From: an uncultured Clostridia bacterium
GTDB taxonomy: Bacteria > Bacillota > Clostridia > TANB77 > CAG-508
Length of the DNA stretch: 38,827 nt
Direction of reading: 5' to 3'
NCBI GenBank assembly: GCA_944391965.1
Contig: CALXVH010000001.1
Coordinates: forward strand, 1 to 38,827
The position numbers and the translations under genes are program-made. Below are positions 1-9,400 of this stretch, piece after piece. Position 1 is the stretch's first letter; every line of letters begins with the position of its first letter. The notes beneath the pieces were generated by a model. It ran no database searches. It had not been told where the DNA came from and saw nothing but the letters and a program-made list of their open reading frames with translations.

Positions 1-565
1 TTGGACAATTAAAAAATTCTGAATATTTATATGCCTTTTTAGAACTTCCTGCATCTGTTGCAACAATAACCATATTATCTAATTTTTTGCTCATAAAATA
101 ATCCTCTAAAATTCCCTCTGCTGAAAGTCTATCACAATTTATATTATTAAAATATGCTTGTATCGCTGGATTATGTAGATCACAGGTAATTACTCTCGTT
201 GCACCAGCAGCTTCTAATAATTCTGCTATTAATTTAGCTGTTATTGGAACTCTTGGTTGATCTTTTTTATCTGAACGAGAATAAATATAATATGGTAAAA
301 CTACATTTATTTTACCTGCTGATGCTCTTTTTACTGCGTCTATTGTTATTAATAATTCCATTATTCTTTCATTTACTGGTGGTACATTACTTTGTACTAA
401 ATATACATCATGTTCTCTTACTGTTTCTAAAATCTGTACAAAGTTATTATCATTTTTAAATTTCATTGTATTTATTTTTCCCATAGGTAATTTTAAATAA
501 TCACAAATCTCTTGTGTAAATGGTTCTGCATATTTACTACAAGCAAAAATTTTAATATTTTCCAT
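1..565 (-). CDS. prs: Ribose-phosphate pyrophosphokinase, N-terminal part (cut by window edge)
   Basis: This enzyme would make PRPP from ribose 5-phosphate and ATP in the cytoplasm, for nucleotide, histidine and tryptophan synthesis. Only the first 188 codons are inside the window; the C-terminal half with the PRPP loop lies beyond base 1. The protein begins MENIKIFACSKYAEPF and contains PYYIYSRSDKKDQPR followed by VPITAKLIAELLEAAGA and VITCDLHN, matching the PRS core (PYxxYxRxDRK..PRxPITAK...DLH). The Arg-Ser-Asp-Lys-Lys stretch and the later VATDAGSSKKA are more divergent than in typical class I enzymes. The ATG at 565 has GGAGGAAC just upstream (571-579 on the plus strand). It has its own promoter and is separated from the polysaccharide genes by a terminator, so it is probably an unrelated housekeeping neighbour. 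A divergent paralogue rather than the main prs is possible. Confidence 0.88.
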   Translation of the reverse strand, partial: MENIKIFACSKYAEPFTQEICDYLKLPMGKINTMKFKNDNNFVQILETVREHDVYLVQSNVPPVNERIMELLITIDAVKRASAGKINVVLPYYIYSRSDKKDQPRVPITAKLIAELLEAAGATRVITCDLHNPAIQAYFNNINCDRLSAEGILEDYFMSKKLDNMVIVATDAGSSKKAYKYSEFFNCP

Positions 566-598
566 AATTAGTTCCTCCAATATTTTTTATCTATTTTA

Positions 599-627
599 AT
601 CTTACCATTATGAATTTGTTTTTACAA
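599..627 (-). promoter_or_regulatory. Sigma-A-type promoter of the prs gene
   Basis: Reading the minus strand, TTGTAA (622-627) is followed after 17 bases by TAAGAT (599-604). The start codon at 565 lies about 30 bases beyond the expected transcription start. It falls between the upstream terminator and the gene, which is the expected place. Confidence 0.6.
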
Positions 628-656
628 GGAAAATATACAATAATATCTATTTATAA

Positions 657-700
657 ACAAAAAAGACAAATAACAACCTAGAAATTATTATTTATCTTTT
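657..700 (-). terminator. Intrinsic terminator after the FAD oxidoreductase gene
   Basis: On the minus strand AAAAGATAAATAA (near 700) pairs with TTATTTGTCTTTT (near 660) over 13 base pairs with one G-T wobble, followed by a run of T. It sits 17 bases beyond the stop codon at 717. The stem is nearly the same sequence as the terminator at 5628-5673. The last codons of the gene (GAT AAA TAA) repeat one arm once more, so an alternative pairing is possible. Confidence 0.8.
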
Positions 701-716
701 CTAATTTTCTATTTAA

Positions 717-2285
717 TTATTTATCTTTTTTTACTTCGTGATATTCTTTATCTGTATTTACGTTCCATATGTTTTCTTTTGTCTTTTTACCTGTAATAAC
801 ATTATTGGCAGCTTCCATTCCTGTAACCATAGAATGATCCATATTATTGTATCTATGTTGTCCATTTCTACCTATACAATATAAATTATCTATTTTATTG
901 ATAAATTCTATTAATTTATCAATATCTTTATATGTATCAAAATATGCTGGATAAGCTTTCTTTATTTTTTCACGGTGAGCATCTTCTACTTGGTCTTTAT
1001 TTATTATATTCATAGAAACTAATTCATCTATTGCAAAATCAATAAATTCTTTATCTGACATATTCCAATATTTATCACCTTCTGAACATGTATATTCTAG
1101 GCCTATCCATACTTTATGTTGTACATCTTTTACTAAATATGGTGACCAGTTATTAAATATTTGTATTCTACACATTTTAACTTGAGGTTCTTGAACATAT
1201 ATCCAACAGTCTGGAACAATATTTCCCAATGTTTTTATATCTGTTTTATTTTCTAGATTTAACTTATCTACTAATAAACCAACTGTTATAAAATCTCTAA
1301 AAGGTAATCCTTTTGCTATATCTCTTATATTTTGAGGTACATCTATTCCTTCAAAGCCTGCAACTAAATCATTCATAGGCATACTAGATGCAAAAATATC
1401 ACCCTCTACTGTTTCAATTTTCCCATTAACTTCGCAATCCACAGAAACTATTTTTTCATCTTTAAAATTAATATGTTTTACCTTATATCCTTTCTTTAAA
1501 GTTCCTCCCAATTCTTCTACTTTTTTAGCTAAAGTCTCCCATAATTGTCCTGGGCCATATTTAGGATACCAGAACTCTTCTATTAAAGATGTCTCTGTAT
1601 TACTTTTGTTTTTATTTCCAAATAATTTATGGAACATATCTTTAATTACTGCAGAAATAGAAATTCCTTTAACTCTTTGTGCTCCCCAATCTGCAGATAT
1701 TTCGCTTGGATGCCTTCCCCATAATTTTTCTGTATATTTTTCGAAAAACATACTATATAATACTTTGCCAAATCTATTAATATAAAAATCTTCTAGTGAT
1801 TTTTCTTCTCTTTTAACAAATATAGTTTTTAAATAGCTAAAACCTGCTTTCATTGTTCTACCAAATCCCATATTTTTAAAAGTTTCTGGTTTCATACTTA
1901 TTGGATAGTCAAAAAATTTCTTTAAATAATATATTCTAGAAACTCTATGTCTTAAAAGCATTACATTATCTTCTTTTTCTGGATCAGGTCCATCTTCTGC
2001 TAGTTGTTTCTTTCTGTTTAATATTTTGTCATCTATAGAATCTTTTCCTTGAATTGGCATTAAATCTTTCCAGAAATTCATAACTCTTTCATCTTTAGAA
2101 AAGAATCTATGTCCACCAATATCCATACGATTTCCATTATATCTTACTGTTTTCGAAATACCTCCAATTTCTGAAGTTTCTTCTAAAATTACCACCTCAT
2201 ACTTGTCTTTTCCATTTTTTAATATTTCATATGCCATAGTTAGTCCTGCTGGTCCAGCTCCAATTATTATTACTTTCTTTTTCAC
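717..2285 (-). CDS. FAD-dependent oxidoreductase, UDP-galactopyranose-mutase/protoporphyrinogen-oxidase-like
   Basis: A 522-residue soluble flavoprotein. The N-terminus shows the Rossmann dinucleotide motif [16 protein letters not shown] (residues about 6-21), then an acidic residue at the end of the second strand (VVILEE) and the [22 protein letters not shown] segment typical of the amino-oxidase/UDP-galactopyranose mutase superfamily. A C-terminal FAD-contact segment is seen as [21 protein letters not shown]. Proteins like this are common in Gram-positive glycan loci, often beside GtrA genes. The substrate is not established; ring contraction of a UDP-hexose or oxidation of a lipid-linked sugar are both possible. 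The start is GTG at 2285, overlapping the TGA of the upstream GtrA gene (GTGA), with GGAGAG eight bases upstream, so translation is probably coupled. It is the last gene of its block, ending at a strong terminator. Confidence 0.85.
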   Translation of the reverse strand: MKKKVIIIGAGPAGLTMAYEILKNGKDKYEVVILEETSEIGGISKTVRYNGNRMDIGGHRFFSKDERVMNFWKDLMPIQGKDSIDDKILNRKKQLAEDGPDPEKEDNVMLLRHRVSRIYYLKKFFDYPISMKPETFKNMGFGRTMKAGFSYLKTIFVKREEKSLEDFYINRFGKVLYSMFFEKYTEKLWGRHPSEISADWGAQRVKGISISAVIKDMFHKLFGNKNKSNTETSLIEEFWYPKYGPGQLWETLAKKVEELGGTLKKGYKVKHINFKDEKIVSVDCEVNGKIETVEGDIFASSMPMNDLVAGFEGIDVPQNIRDIAKGLPFRDFITVGLLVDKLNLENKTDIKTLGNIVPDCWIYVQEPQVKMCRIQIFNNWSPYLVKDVQHKVWIGLEYTCSEGDKYWNMSDKEFIDFAIDELVSMNIINKDQVEDAHREKIKKAYPAYFDTYKDIDKLIEFINKIDNLYCIGRNGQHRYNNMDHSMVTGMEAANNVITGKKTKENIWNVNTDKEYHEVKKDK

Positions 2286-2731
2286 TTGTTATTCTCTCCT
2301 CTACTTATTTTTCCTGCAATAATGTATAAAACTTTTCTTGCTCCAAAATTCCATATAAATACTAGTGCAGTTGATATTATCTTACTCAATAAATAATATA
2401 ATCCCCAAGAAGTAAATATCCATAAGAAAAGTGTGTCTAAGCCTAAACCTATTACTCCTATTATTGCATATATTGTAAATTCTATAACTTTATTAAATTT
2501 TTGCTCTTTTGCAAATACTAATACTTTACTTAATAAATAGTTTGTAATTAATCCCAATATAAATCCAAATATATTTGAAAATAAATAATATAAATGAAAT
2601 ATATCTGTAAATATATATAGAGCCCCAATATTAACAACTGCTGCAATTCCTCCTACTAATATATATCTAAGGAATTGTATTTTTACATCATTTGTTTTTT
2701 CGATAAATAATTTATTCAACATTTTTCTCAT
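2282..2731 (-). CDS. GtrA-family membrane protein
   Basis: A 149-residue protein with four predicted membrane segments, the size and layout of the GtrA/DPMS-associated family. Members are thought to help flip polyprenyl-phosphate-linked sugars to the outer face, where a GT-C enzyme uses them. The start region [20 protein letters not shown] and the later [10 protein letters not shown] and [11 protein letters not shown] match the family (conserved Phe/Tyr-x-x-x-Gly-Gly near the first helix and NFxxxRKxVF near the last). It overlaps the upstream GT-C gene by 20 bases and the downstream FAD gene by 4 bases. It is one of two GtrA genes in the window; the other is at 17494. No GtrB partner lies directly beside this copy, so it may use the GT2 enzymes elsewhere in the locus. 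Confidence 0.88.
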   Translation of the reverse strand: MRKMLNKLFIEKTNDVKIQFLRYILVGGIAAVVNIGALYIFTDIFHLYYLFSNIFGFILGLITNYLLSKVLVFAKEQKFNKVIEFTIYAIIGVIGLGLDTLFLWIFTSWGLYYLLSKIISTALVFIWNFGARKVLYIIAGKISRGENNK

Positions 2732-4058
2732 TTAATAAATTCTCCTTGTTTAATCTAATTCTTCCTAAAATAACTCCAATATATATTAATACTAAGCACA
2801 TAGATGGAAAGAATAGTCTTTGTGGTTCAAAAGGTGCTCCTATAAAAAATGTAAATAAATTTGCAAATATGGTTGATGTGAAGAACGCACAAATCCAATT
2901 TATTTTCTTATATTTTATTAAATACCAAATTAAATAAATAATACTAACTAATATAACTATATACATAAACCCAAAAGTAATTGGAATTAATAATCTACTA
3001 ATACTACTCAAGTTTTGCATAGCATTTATATCATCTGGCTCTCCCATCGGATGAGCTGTACCTATATTTTCACTTCCCAAAGCTATAACTTTGTTAAGCA
3101 TATATTCTTTATATTTTTCTGTTTGCATAGCTAAATTTGTATATTCCTTTAATTCTTCTGTTGAATATATCTTAGCTAATTCTCCATGGATTTCATATGT
3201 TTTGTTGTCAGTTATTGGACCATCTACATATTTTAAAATAGTTTCAGTAATAGGATTATTTTGTACGTCTTCATATGCTCCACTATCTAACACAGATAAT
3301 ACATTATTAATCCCAGATATATTGGTTAAAGAAAATACTCCATATAAGTTCTTAATTTGCCAGCAATACATTATCAAAACAAAACAGCATATTAATAAAG
3401 AACCTATTGCAAAAAATAATGTGCGTCTCTCTTTTTTGTTCAATATATAGCGTAAAACAACAAATACTATATATATTGGTAAGAAATATACCAATGCTGG
3501 TTTTGTTAATATCATTACCAATATAATAATTCCCATTAAACTTGCAAAAAGCTTTGAAGGCTGTTTTAAATATTTTATAGTAATAAATGTTAACGTTAAT
3601 ATTTCTAAGCATGTCAATGCTTCTGTAACAATATATACATTCCAAACAATAATTGATGGAGTTATCCCAAATATTAATGTTAAAGCACAAATTATTACTT
3701 TATTTTTTATTAACAATTTAAGTATACAATAAAATAATATAATACTAATAAAAAATATAATTTTCTGTACTTTTGCAACCTTTACTTCCAGATTATCCTC
3801 ACCTGAAATTTTTCTTATAAATCTTATAATATAAGAATATATCGGAGGTCTACTTTCATTTATATACCCTTTTAATATACTTTTTGAATCATATACATGC
3901 AAGTATCCATTAGAATCACCTGTAAGGCCATATTCTGGCATATTAGAATAAATTATTCCTTGTATTATTGCTATAACTATTAGTAAATATAATAGAGGTT
4001 CTTTTAAGATTTTAATTATTCTTTGTTTAAAATTTGAATTTGTTTTCTCGTGTTTCAT
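2712..4058 (-). CDS. Polytopic membrane protein, probable GT-C-type glycosyltransferase
   Basis: A 448-residue protein with roughly ten hydrophobic segments. After the first helix there is an extracellular-type loop containing GLTGDSNGYL and then ESRPPIYSYIIRF. An acidic residue followed by an (R/H)PP-Y motif in the first loop is typical of GT-C enzymes related to the PMT/GT39 family, which take a sugar from a polyprenyl-phosphate donor on the outer membrane face. A hydrophilic loop of about 100 residues lies in the middle (roughly 250-350). Start ATG at 4058 has the Shine-Dalgarno sequence AAGGGAGA. It overlaps the next gene (GtrA) by 20 bases, which suggests the two are translated together and act as a GtrA/GT-C pair. 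Family membership is from the topology and loop motif only. Confidence 0.7.
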   Translation of the reverse strand: MKHEKTNSNFKQRIIKILKEPLLYLLIVIAIIQGIIYSNMPEYGLTGDSNGYLHVYDSKSILKGYINESRPPIYSYIIRFIRKISGEDNLEVKVAKVQKIIFFISIILFYCILKLLIKNKVIICALTLIFGITPSIIVWNVYIVTEALTCLEILTLTFITIKYLKQPSKLFASLMGIIILVMILTKPALVYFLPIYIVFVVLRYILNKKERRTLFFAIGSLLICCFVLIMYCWQIKNLYGVFSLTNISGINNVLSVLDSGAYEDVQNNPITETILKYVDGPITDNKTYEIHGELAKIYSTEELKEYTNLAMQTEKYKEYMLNKVIALGSENIGTAHPMGEPDDINAMQNLSSISRLLIPITFGFMYIVILVSIIYLIWYLIKYKKINWICAFFTSTIFANLFTFFIGAPFEPQRLFFPSMCLVLIYIGVILGRIRLNKENLLNEKNVE

Positions 4059-4115
4059 TATTCTCCCTTACCTTATTTTCTATAAATTCTTTTTTATATT
4101 ATCACTATAAATCTT

Positions 4116-5615
4116 CTAATACAAGCATATATATAAATTATTTTCATCAAAAATTAATTGTTCCTTATCAAATAAATTCCAGTCATTTTGTAGGAATCTC
4201 TCTTCATAATTAATAGGAACATCTATTTTATTATACTTTTTTCCACTATAAAACTCTATAGTCTCTTTAGCTGCCCATTCTGTTCCCATACTCCTTGTTG
4301 TAATAACACCTAACCAATTTTGGGAGTCATAAATTTGCATTGCTTTTTTATCCAAAGCTAAACCAATATTCTCTACATTTATTCCTGTTTCTTTTTCATA
4401 TTTTTCTATCTCTTTAATTATTGTTTTAGCAATATTTCTGTCTAAATAATTTGTAGATAGCATTTCTGAAGATGCTATTATGTAGTACATACAATTTAGC
4501 ACTACCATTATACTAACCAATATTCCTATTACATATTTTAGACAGACGTTTTTTTGTGCTTCCACAACTAAAACTAAAAACAAAATTAAAATTCCAATAC
4601 TGCTTCCAAATGACATTGCCATTCTCGTCTCTAGATATTGATTTTCTATCGGTGTTACTAACATTGGTAATACTGGTATTAATATACATGCTACTAATAA
4701 TATAATGTATTCTAATATATAAAATTTTGATTTTTTATTCTTTATAACATAAATTAAAAAAATTGCGCTTAAAACTAAACTCGCTAAAATATACCAATAT
4801 TTAGTCCCTATTCCAAAAGTTGTTAATATCATATCAGCAGTAAATCTTATTATAGTATTAATTAAATCCATGATTGATAAAGCTGTCATTTTTCTAAACT
4901 CATAATTAAATACATAACTAAAAATTTTTGTTCCAATAAGATTTATAAGCATAACAATTAAATATATTACTCCAGCCTTTATGGTTTCAATAAAAATACA
5001 TTTAATATTTTCTTTATATCTGTATGCTATAAAAACTAATGTTAATGGAATAAATATAGTAATTGCTCCTTGGTAACATAGACTTCCAATTAATAAAATA
5101 AAAAATGCTTTTATTCTGCTATGTTTCATATTTGAATTGAAAACGCATCCTGCAATTATTGTACATAAAATTCCTAAACACATTATTGCTGATTCCCAAA
5201 AAACTAAACTTTCGATAGTACAAAAATTAAAAATTATTATAAAAGTTATTCCAGCAATAATAATATTATAAAAAAAACTTATTTTATATTTTTTTAGATT
5301 AACAACAAATTTATACAATACAAACCATGAAGTCGTTAAACATAGTATTCCTATAATTGTTAATATTTCCATATTTATATAAAAAGGTGTTTTTAATATA
5401 TCAAATATCCACCTTGCTAAAGCACTAAATATTCTATTTGAAACCAAAAAATGTGAAATTAATTCTTGACTATCATATGAATACACACAATATGTATCCA
5501 ATGCAAAATGTGGTTTTATAAAGTTAGTACATATGACTATAGTAAAAATTATCATACCTATAAATATGAATATATTATATTTATTTTTCAACCATAATTC
5601 TTTTACTTTCTCCAT
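4116..5615 (-). CDS. GtrII-like glucosyltransferase membrane protein
   Basis: A polytopic protein of 499 residues from the chosen start, with about eleven membrane segments. The first outer loop reads FIKPHFALDTYCVY followed by FLVSNRIFSALARWI, resembling the GtrII (glucosyltransferase) family, in which a membrane enzyme adds glucose or another sugar to a surface polysaccharide from a polyprenyl-linked donor. The C-terminal 110 residues are hydrophilic. An ATG exists at 5627, but the ATG at 5615 is preferred: GGGGGA precedes it by five bases, whereas 5627 has only a T-rich run in front. That T-run is the tail of a terminator, so expression of this gene probably depends on read-through or on a promoter I could not see. 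It is followed after 57 bases by the GT-C gene. Confidence 0.72.
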   Translation of the reverse strand: MEKVKELWLKNKYNIFIFIGMIIFTIVICTNFIKPHFALDTYCVYSYDSQELISHFLVSNRIFSALARWIFDILKTPFYINMEILTIIGILCLTTSWFVLYKFVVNLKKYKISFFYNIIIAGITFIIIFNFCTIESLVFWESAIMCLGILCTIIAGCVFNSNMKHSRIKAFFILLIGSLCYQGAITIFIPLTLVFIAYRYKENIKCIFIETIKAGVIYLIVMLINLIGTKIFSYVFNYEFRKMTALSIMDLINTIIRFTADMILTTFGIGTKYWYILASLVLSAIFLIYVIKNKKSKFYILEYIILLVACILIPVLPMLVTPIENQYLETRMAMSFGSSIGILILFLVLVVEAQKNVCLKYVIGILVSIMVVLNCMYYIIASSEMLSTNYLDRNIAKTIIKEIEKYEKETGINVENIGLALDKKAMQIYDSQNWLGVITTRSMGTEWAAKETIEFYSGKKYNKIDVPINYEERFLQNDWNLFDKEQLIFDENNLYICLY

Positions 5616-5627
5616 TTTATCCCCCAT

Positions 5628-5673
5628 AAAAAAAGATAAATAACAATTTTAGCAAATCATTATTTATCTTTTT
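5628..5673 (-). terminator. Intrinsic terminator / possible attenuator before the GtrII-like gene
   Basis: Minus strand: AAAAAGATAAATAA pairs with TTATTTATCTTTTT, a perfect stem of about 14 base pairs, followed by a run of seven T. It begins 7 bases past the stop of the gene at 5680 and ends only about 13 bases before the ATG at 5615. It is close in sequence to the terminator at 657-700. Confidence 0.8.
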
Positions 5674-5679
5674 AATTTA

Positions 5680-6417
5680 TCATACATATGCTATAATTGC
5701 TTCTAATATTTCTATATCACTTAAATAATTATCCTTATTAGAAGTAACACCTAAAATTATTGAATCCTCTACTTCGTAAGGTTCTAAAACTTGGTATGGA
5801 TCCATCTCCTCAAAAGGATATTCTATAACCTCTCCACTTATATAATCTCTTTGATATGTTTTCCCTGACATATCAATTACATATAATTTATCTGATTCTG
5901 CCATATTTTTTAATTTTTCTTCCTGTTCAGTTAAATTTCCTTGTTTATTACATTTTAAATATCCATCATTTGTTATTTCAAAATCTGATATATTATTACT
6001 ATTTAATAAATCCATAAATTTTTCTCTTGAACTTTCAGAAATCCACATACCACTATTGGTTGGTGCCTGCTCTAATAATGTATTAATTTCGTCTTCAGCA
6101 GGAATACCATTTTTTATTATTCCTGCTAAAGCAACTTGGTATTGGACATCTGGTTTTACCTGAATTATTCGTCTTCCGTCATATTCTTCTTCAATTTGAT
6201 ATATGTCTGTTTGTCCTGTTGCATTTATTTCATTTTTTATTGCATTTATCTCGTTCGCATCTGTAGATACCATTCTATTCATAAAATCATTATTTTGGAT
6301 ATCATTTTGTAAAATATTTTGATCATTATTTTTTTCTTTATTATTATTAAAAATTAAAATTATTGCTATTACAACAACCACTACTAATAATACAACTATT
6401 AAAATATTTTTCTTCAT
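5680..6417 (-). CDS. Membrane-anchored extracellular protein of unknown function
   Basis: A 245-residue protein not assigned to a known family. The first 25 residues (MKKNILIVVLLVVVVVIAIILIF) form one strong hydrophobic helix with a short basic start and no lipobox cysteine, so it is probably an uncleaved signal anchor. An Asn/Gln/Asp-rich linker follows (about 26-60), then an acidic soluble domain (about 65-245) with IYQIEEEYDGRRIIQVKPDVQYQVALAG and a Tyr-rich, Glu-rich tail. It starts 14 bases after the M14 carboxypeptidase gene stops and has GAGGAGAA upstream, so the two are almost certainly co-transcribed and may act together at the cell wall. A strong terminator follows. Function unknown. 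Confidence 0.75.
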   Translation of the reverse strand: MKKNILIVVLLVVVVVIAIILIFNNNKEKNNDQNILQNDIQNNDFMNRMVSTDANEINAIKNEINATGQTDIYQIEEEYDGRRIIQVKPDVQYQVALAGIIKNGIPAEDEINTLLEQAPTNSGMWISESSREKFMDLLNSNNISDFEITNDGYLKCNKQGNLTEQEEKLKNMAESDKLYVIDMSGKTYQRDYISGEVIEYPFEEMDPYQVLEPYEVEDSIILGVTSNKDNYLSDIEILEAIIAYV

Positions 6418-6431
6418 AAATTAATTCTCCT

Positions 6432-9400
6432 CTAAAAATCATTTAATAATCTCATTGTTGCCCTATTAAATTTACCTGCATAATCCCAATTTACAACTTG
6501 ATTGTGGTTTGATACTCCTGGAAGTTCTAATAACATTGAACGTGTATTAGGTAAACTTCTTGCCCAATTTATTAAGTATCCATTTCCATAACTTTCTATA
6601 TGTTTAGAAATACCAAATTCATCTCTATAATATGAACCAACACCATTATCTCCAATTGTTTCATTTAACCATCCATGAACATCTATTAGAACATTACTTG
6701 AACCTTGATGGCCTAAAATAAAATCACGTAATTGCGCTGCTTCTGGAGCTTGAAAAGCTGCAGTTCCAGTATAATTTCTAGCTGAAGTCATTCTTTGGAA
6801 TCCTATACTACATGCTCTGTTCATATCTATTCCTTGGTGATTAGGTGCGTTACTATAAACTGTTGTACGTCCTGGTCCATTATTAGTCCATCCATCATAT
6901 TGGCCATCTGGATTTAAATTTGGAAAAATATAAATTGTCCATTCATTTATTAAATTTTCTGAAAGGTTATTGTATAAGTAGTCTTTAAATTGATTTGCCA
7001 TATATGTTAGCTCTGATCCATCTTTCCAATAATAATCTTCGAACCCGTGTATCGAGAACGTTGTAAATAAATGCTTACTTCCTTTTCCTATTTTATAATA
7101 TGTTAAATCATATCCTCCTTGACCCGATTGTCGTTTTCCTGATGTTCCATAAGTTCCTTCTTCATAAAATTTCCTATATCCTGTAACAAATCTAAATTGT
7201 TGTGCATTTGATTCATTATCTGGATATACTTGTACATTCTCTCCATTTGCAGCATAACCATTATATACATCTAATACACATGAATTATGCAGTGATATTA
7301 ATTTATAATATCCATAACCAACCTCTTGTATTTTCCATTTTTGGTTATTGGACCAATTACAAGTTGCTTGATATACATTATTGTTACTTGTATCTACTGT
7401 TAATACCTTATTAGAATGTGTTGCTCTTATTACATAAACATCATCTGATTGTGGTTCTAAAGCAAATCTTTGCTGACTAACATTATTAGCTGACCATATT
7501 TGTACATTTGCTCCATCATCATGAGAACCTCCTGATATATCTACAACCATATTAGAATTTAATTTTGTTTCTAATTCATATATTCCATATTCAACTATAT
7601 TAGTATGTTCTATTCTGAATTGTTGTGCATCTGAATTGTTTAAATAATATAGTTGTATATTTGCTCCGTCAGTATTTATTGCTCCATTTGCAACATCTAG
7701 ACTTAATCCATTAGCTTTTGAAATTATATTATAATATCCATTACCACAATCTTTGAAATACCAATACTGATTGTCAGTACCATTTTGTTCATATTGTTGT
7801 ACATTTGTACCAATATTTATTCCGCCATCTTGTACATCAACTGCCTTTGCGGAATGAACCGCTACAATTTTATAATAATTTGTATCTCCAATTCTAGTTA
7901 TACGAAATTTCTTTTGAGGTAATTTATCGCTTGTCCAAATTTGTATATTAGCACCATTATCAAAGCTTGCACCGTTAACGTCTAATGTCATACCACTCTT
8001 TGGCTTTATTTGATATACACCATCTTCTATTATATTTATATTACTTTTTGGTTGTTCATTTAATAAAATAAACGATTGTGATTGAGTAGCATAATCTTTT
8101 AATCTTTGCAACTGCAATTTTTCTCCATTTTGCGGATTATCCTCAACTGTTAAATAAAGATTTTCACATTTTGAAATTATATTATATAGTCCATTTCCTA
8201 TATCTTTTATTATCCATTTTTGAGTATCTAAATTTTTATCTTCTTCTTGCGTAATATTACTATGCAAATTTGGTACTGTACTTTCTACCGTTAAAACTTT
8301 ACTAGATAATTTAGATTTTATTTTATAATAGCCTTCCCCAACATATAAAATTTCAAATTTCTTTTGATTATATATATCATTATCCCAAATTTGAATTTTA
8401 GTTCCACTCATATTTGAACCATCTGTTACATCAACGGTCTTTTTATTATCAATTGGTGTAATTATTTTATAAGTACTGTCTTCTACTGATTGTGATCCCT
8501 GCATAGGATTTCTATTTATTAAAAAAAATCTTTGAGATGTTAAATGATTACTTTCTGATACTTGTAACTTTATGCCATTAATTGCATTTGACAATGGAAC
8601 ATTTATACAATAATTATTTGCTAATGAAACAAAACTGTATTGATCATTACCAAAAAATTTTATTCTCCATTTTTCTTTTATATCTCCATCTTCGCTTTTT
8701 TGGATTAATTCATTATTATCATTTATTGCTAAAACTTTATTAGAATATAATGAAGTTATTGTATAATAGGTATTATTATATGTTATCTTAAATCTTTGTT
8801 GAAGAAATCCATCTAAATCCCATAATTGTATTGGAATATTTTCATCCACTAATCCATCTGTTACGTCAAAAAGTTTATTTTTATCAATTAGAGAAGCTAT
8901 TTCATAAATACCACTATCTACAGGCTTTTCCATTTGGTCATCTAATTTTATAAAAGTAAATTGTTGTGCTGCACTTTTGTTTCCTTCATATAATTGAATA
9001 TTTGCTCCATTTGTTATATTTCCATTATATACATCTAAATATAGATCACTTAACTTAGAAAGAATGCTATAGCTTCCATTATCATTTTTTATTATTTGCC
9101 ATTTTTGTGCATCTGTATTGTTTTCTTCATATTGCCATACATTTGTTCCGTTTGTTGTACCTCCATTTTGCACATCTAATAATTTACCTGAATTAACATT
9201 TGTTATTGTATAATATCCATCTGTTTCATCATATTTAAGATTGAACTTTTTCTGTAGATTGTTTTCAGCCCATTCCCAAATTAAGACATTTGCACCATTA
9301 CTTTTTAGCGCTGAATCAATATCAACACCTATATTAGGATTAGAAAACATTGCAATTCTATATGTGCCTTCTTCTATTGTTTTTTCTGGTTCTATAATTT

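Noticed and set aside
244..459. Plus-strand open frame of 71 codons
   Set aside because: It lies wholly inside the prs gene on the other strand, has low-complexity Leu/Phe composition and no ribosome site.
3352..3690. Minus-strand open frame of 112 codons
   Set aside because: It overlaps the 448-residue GT-C gene in another frame; the host gene has a good start site and motifs and this frame has none.
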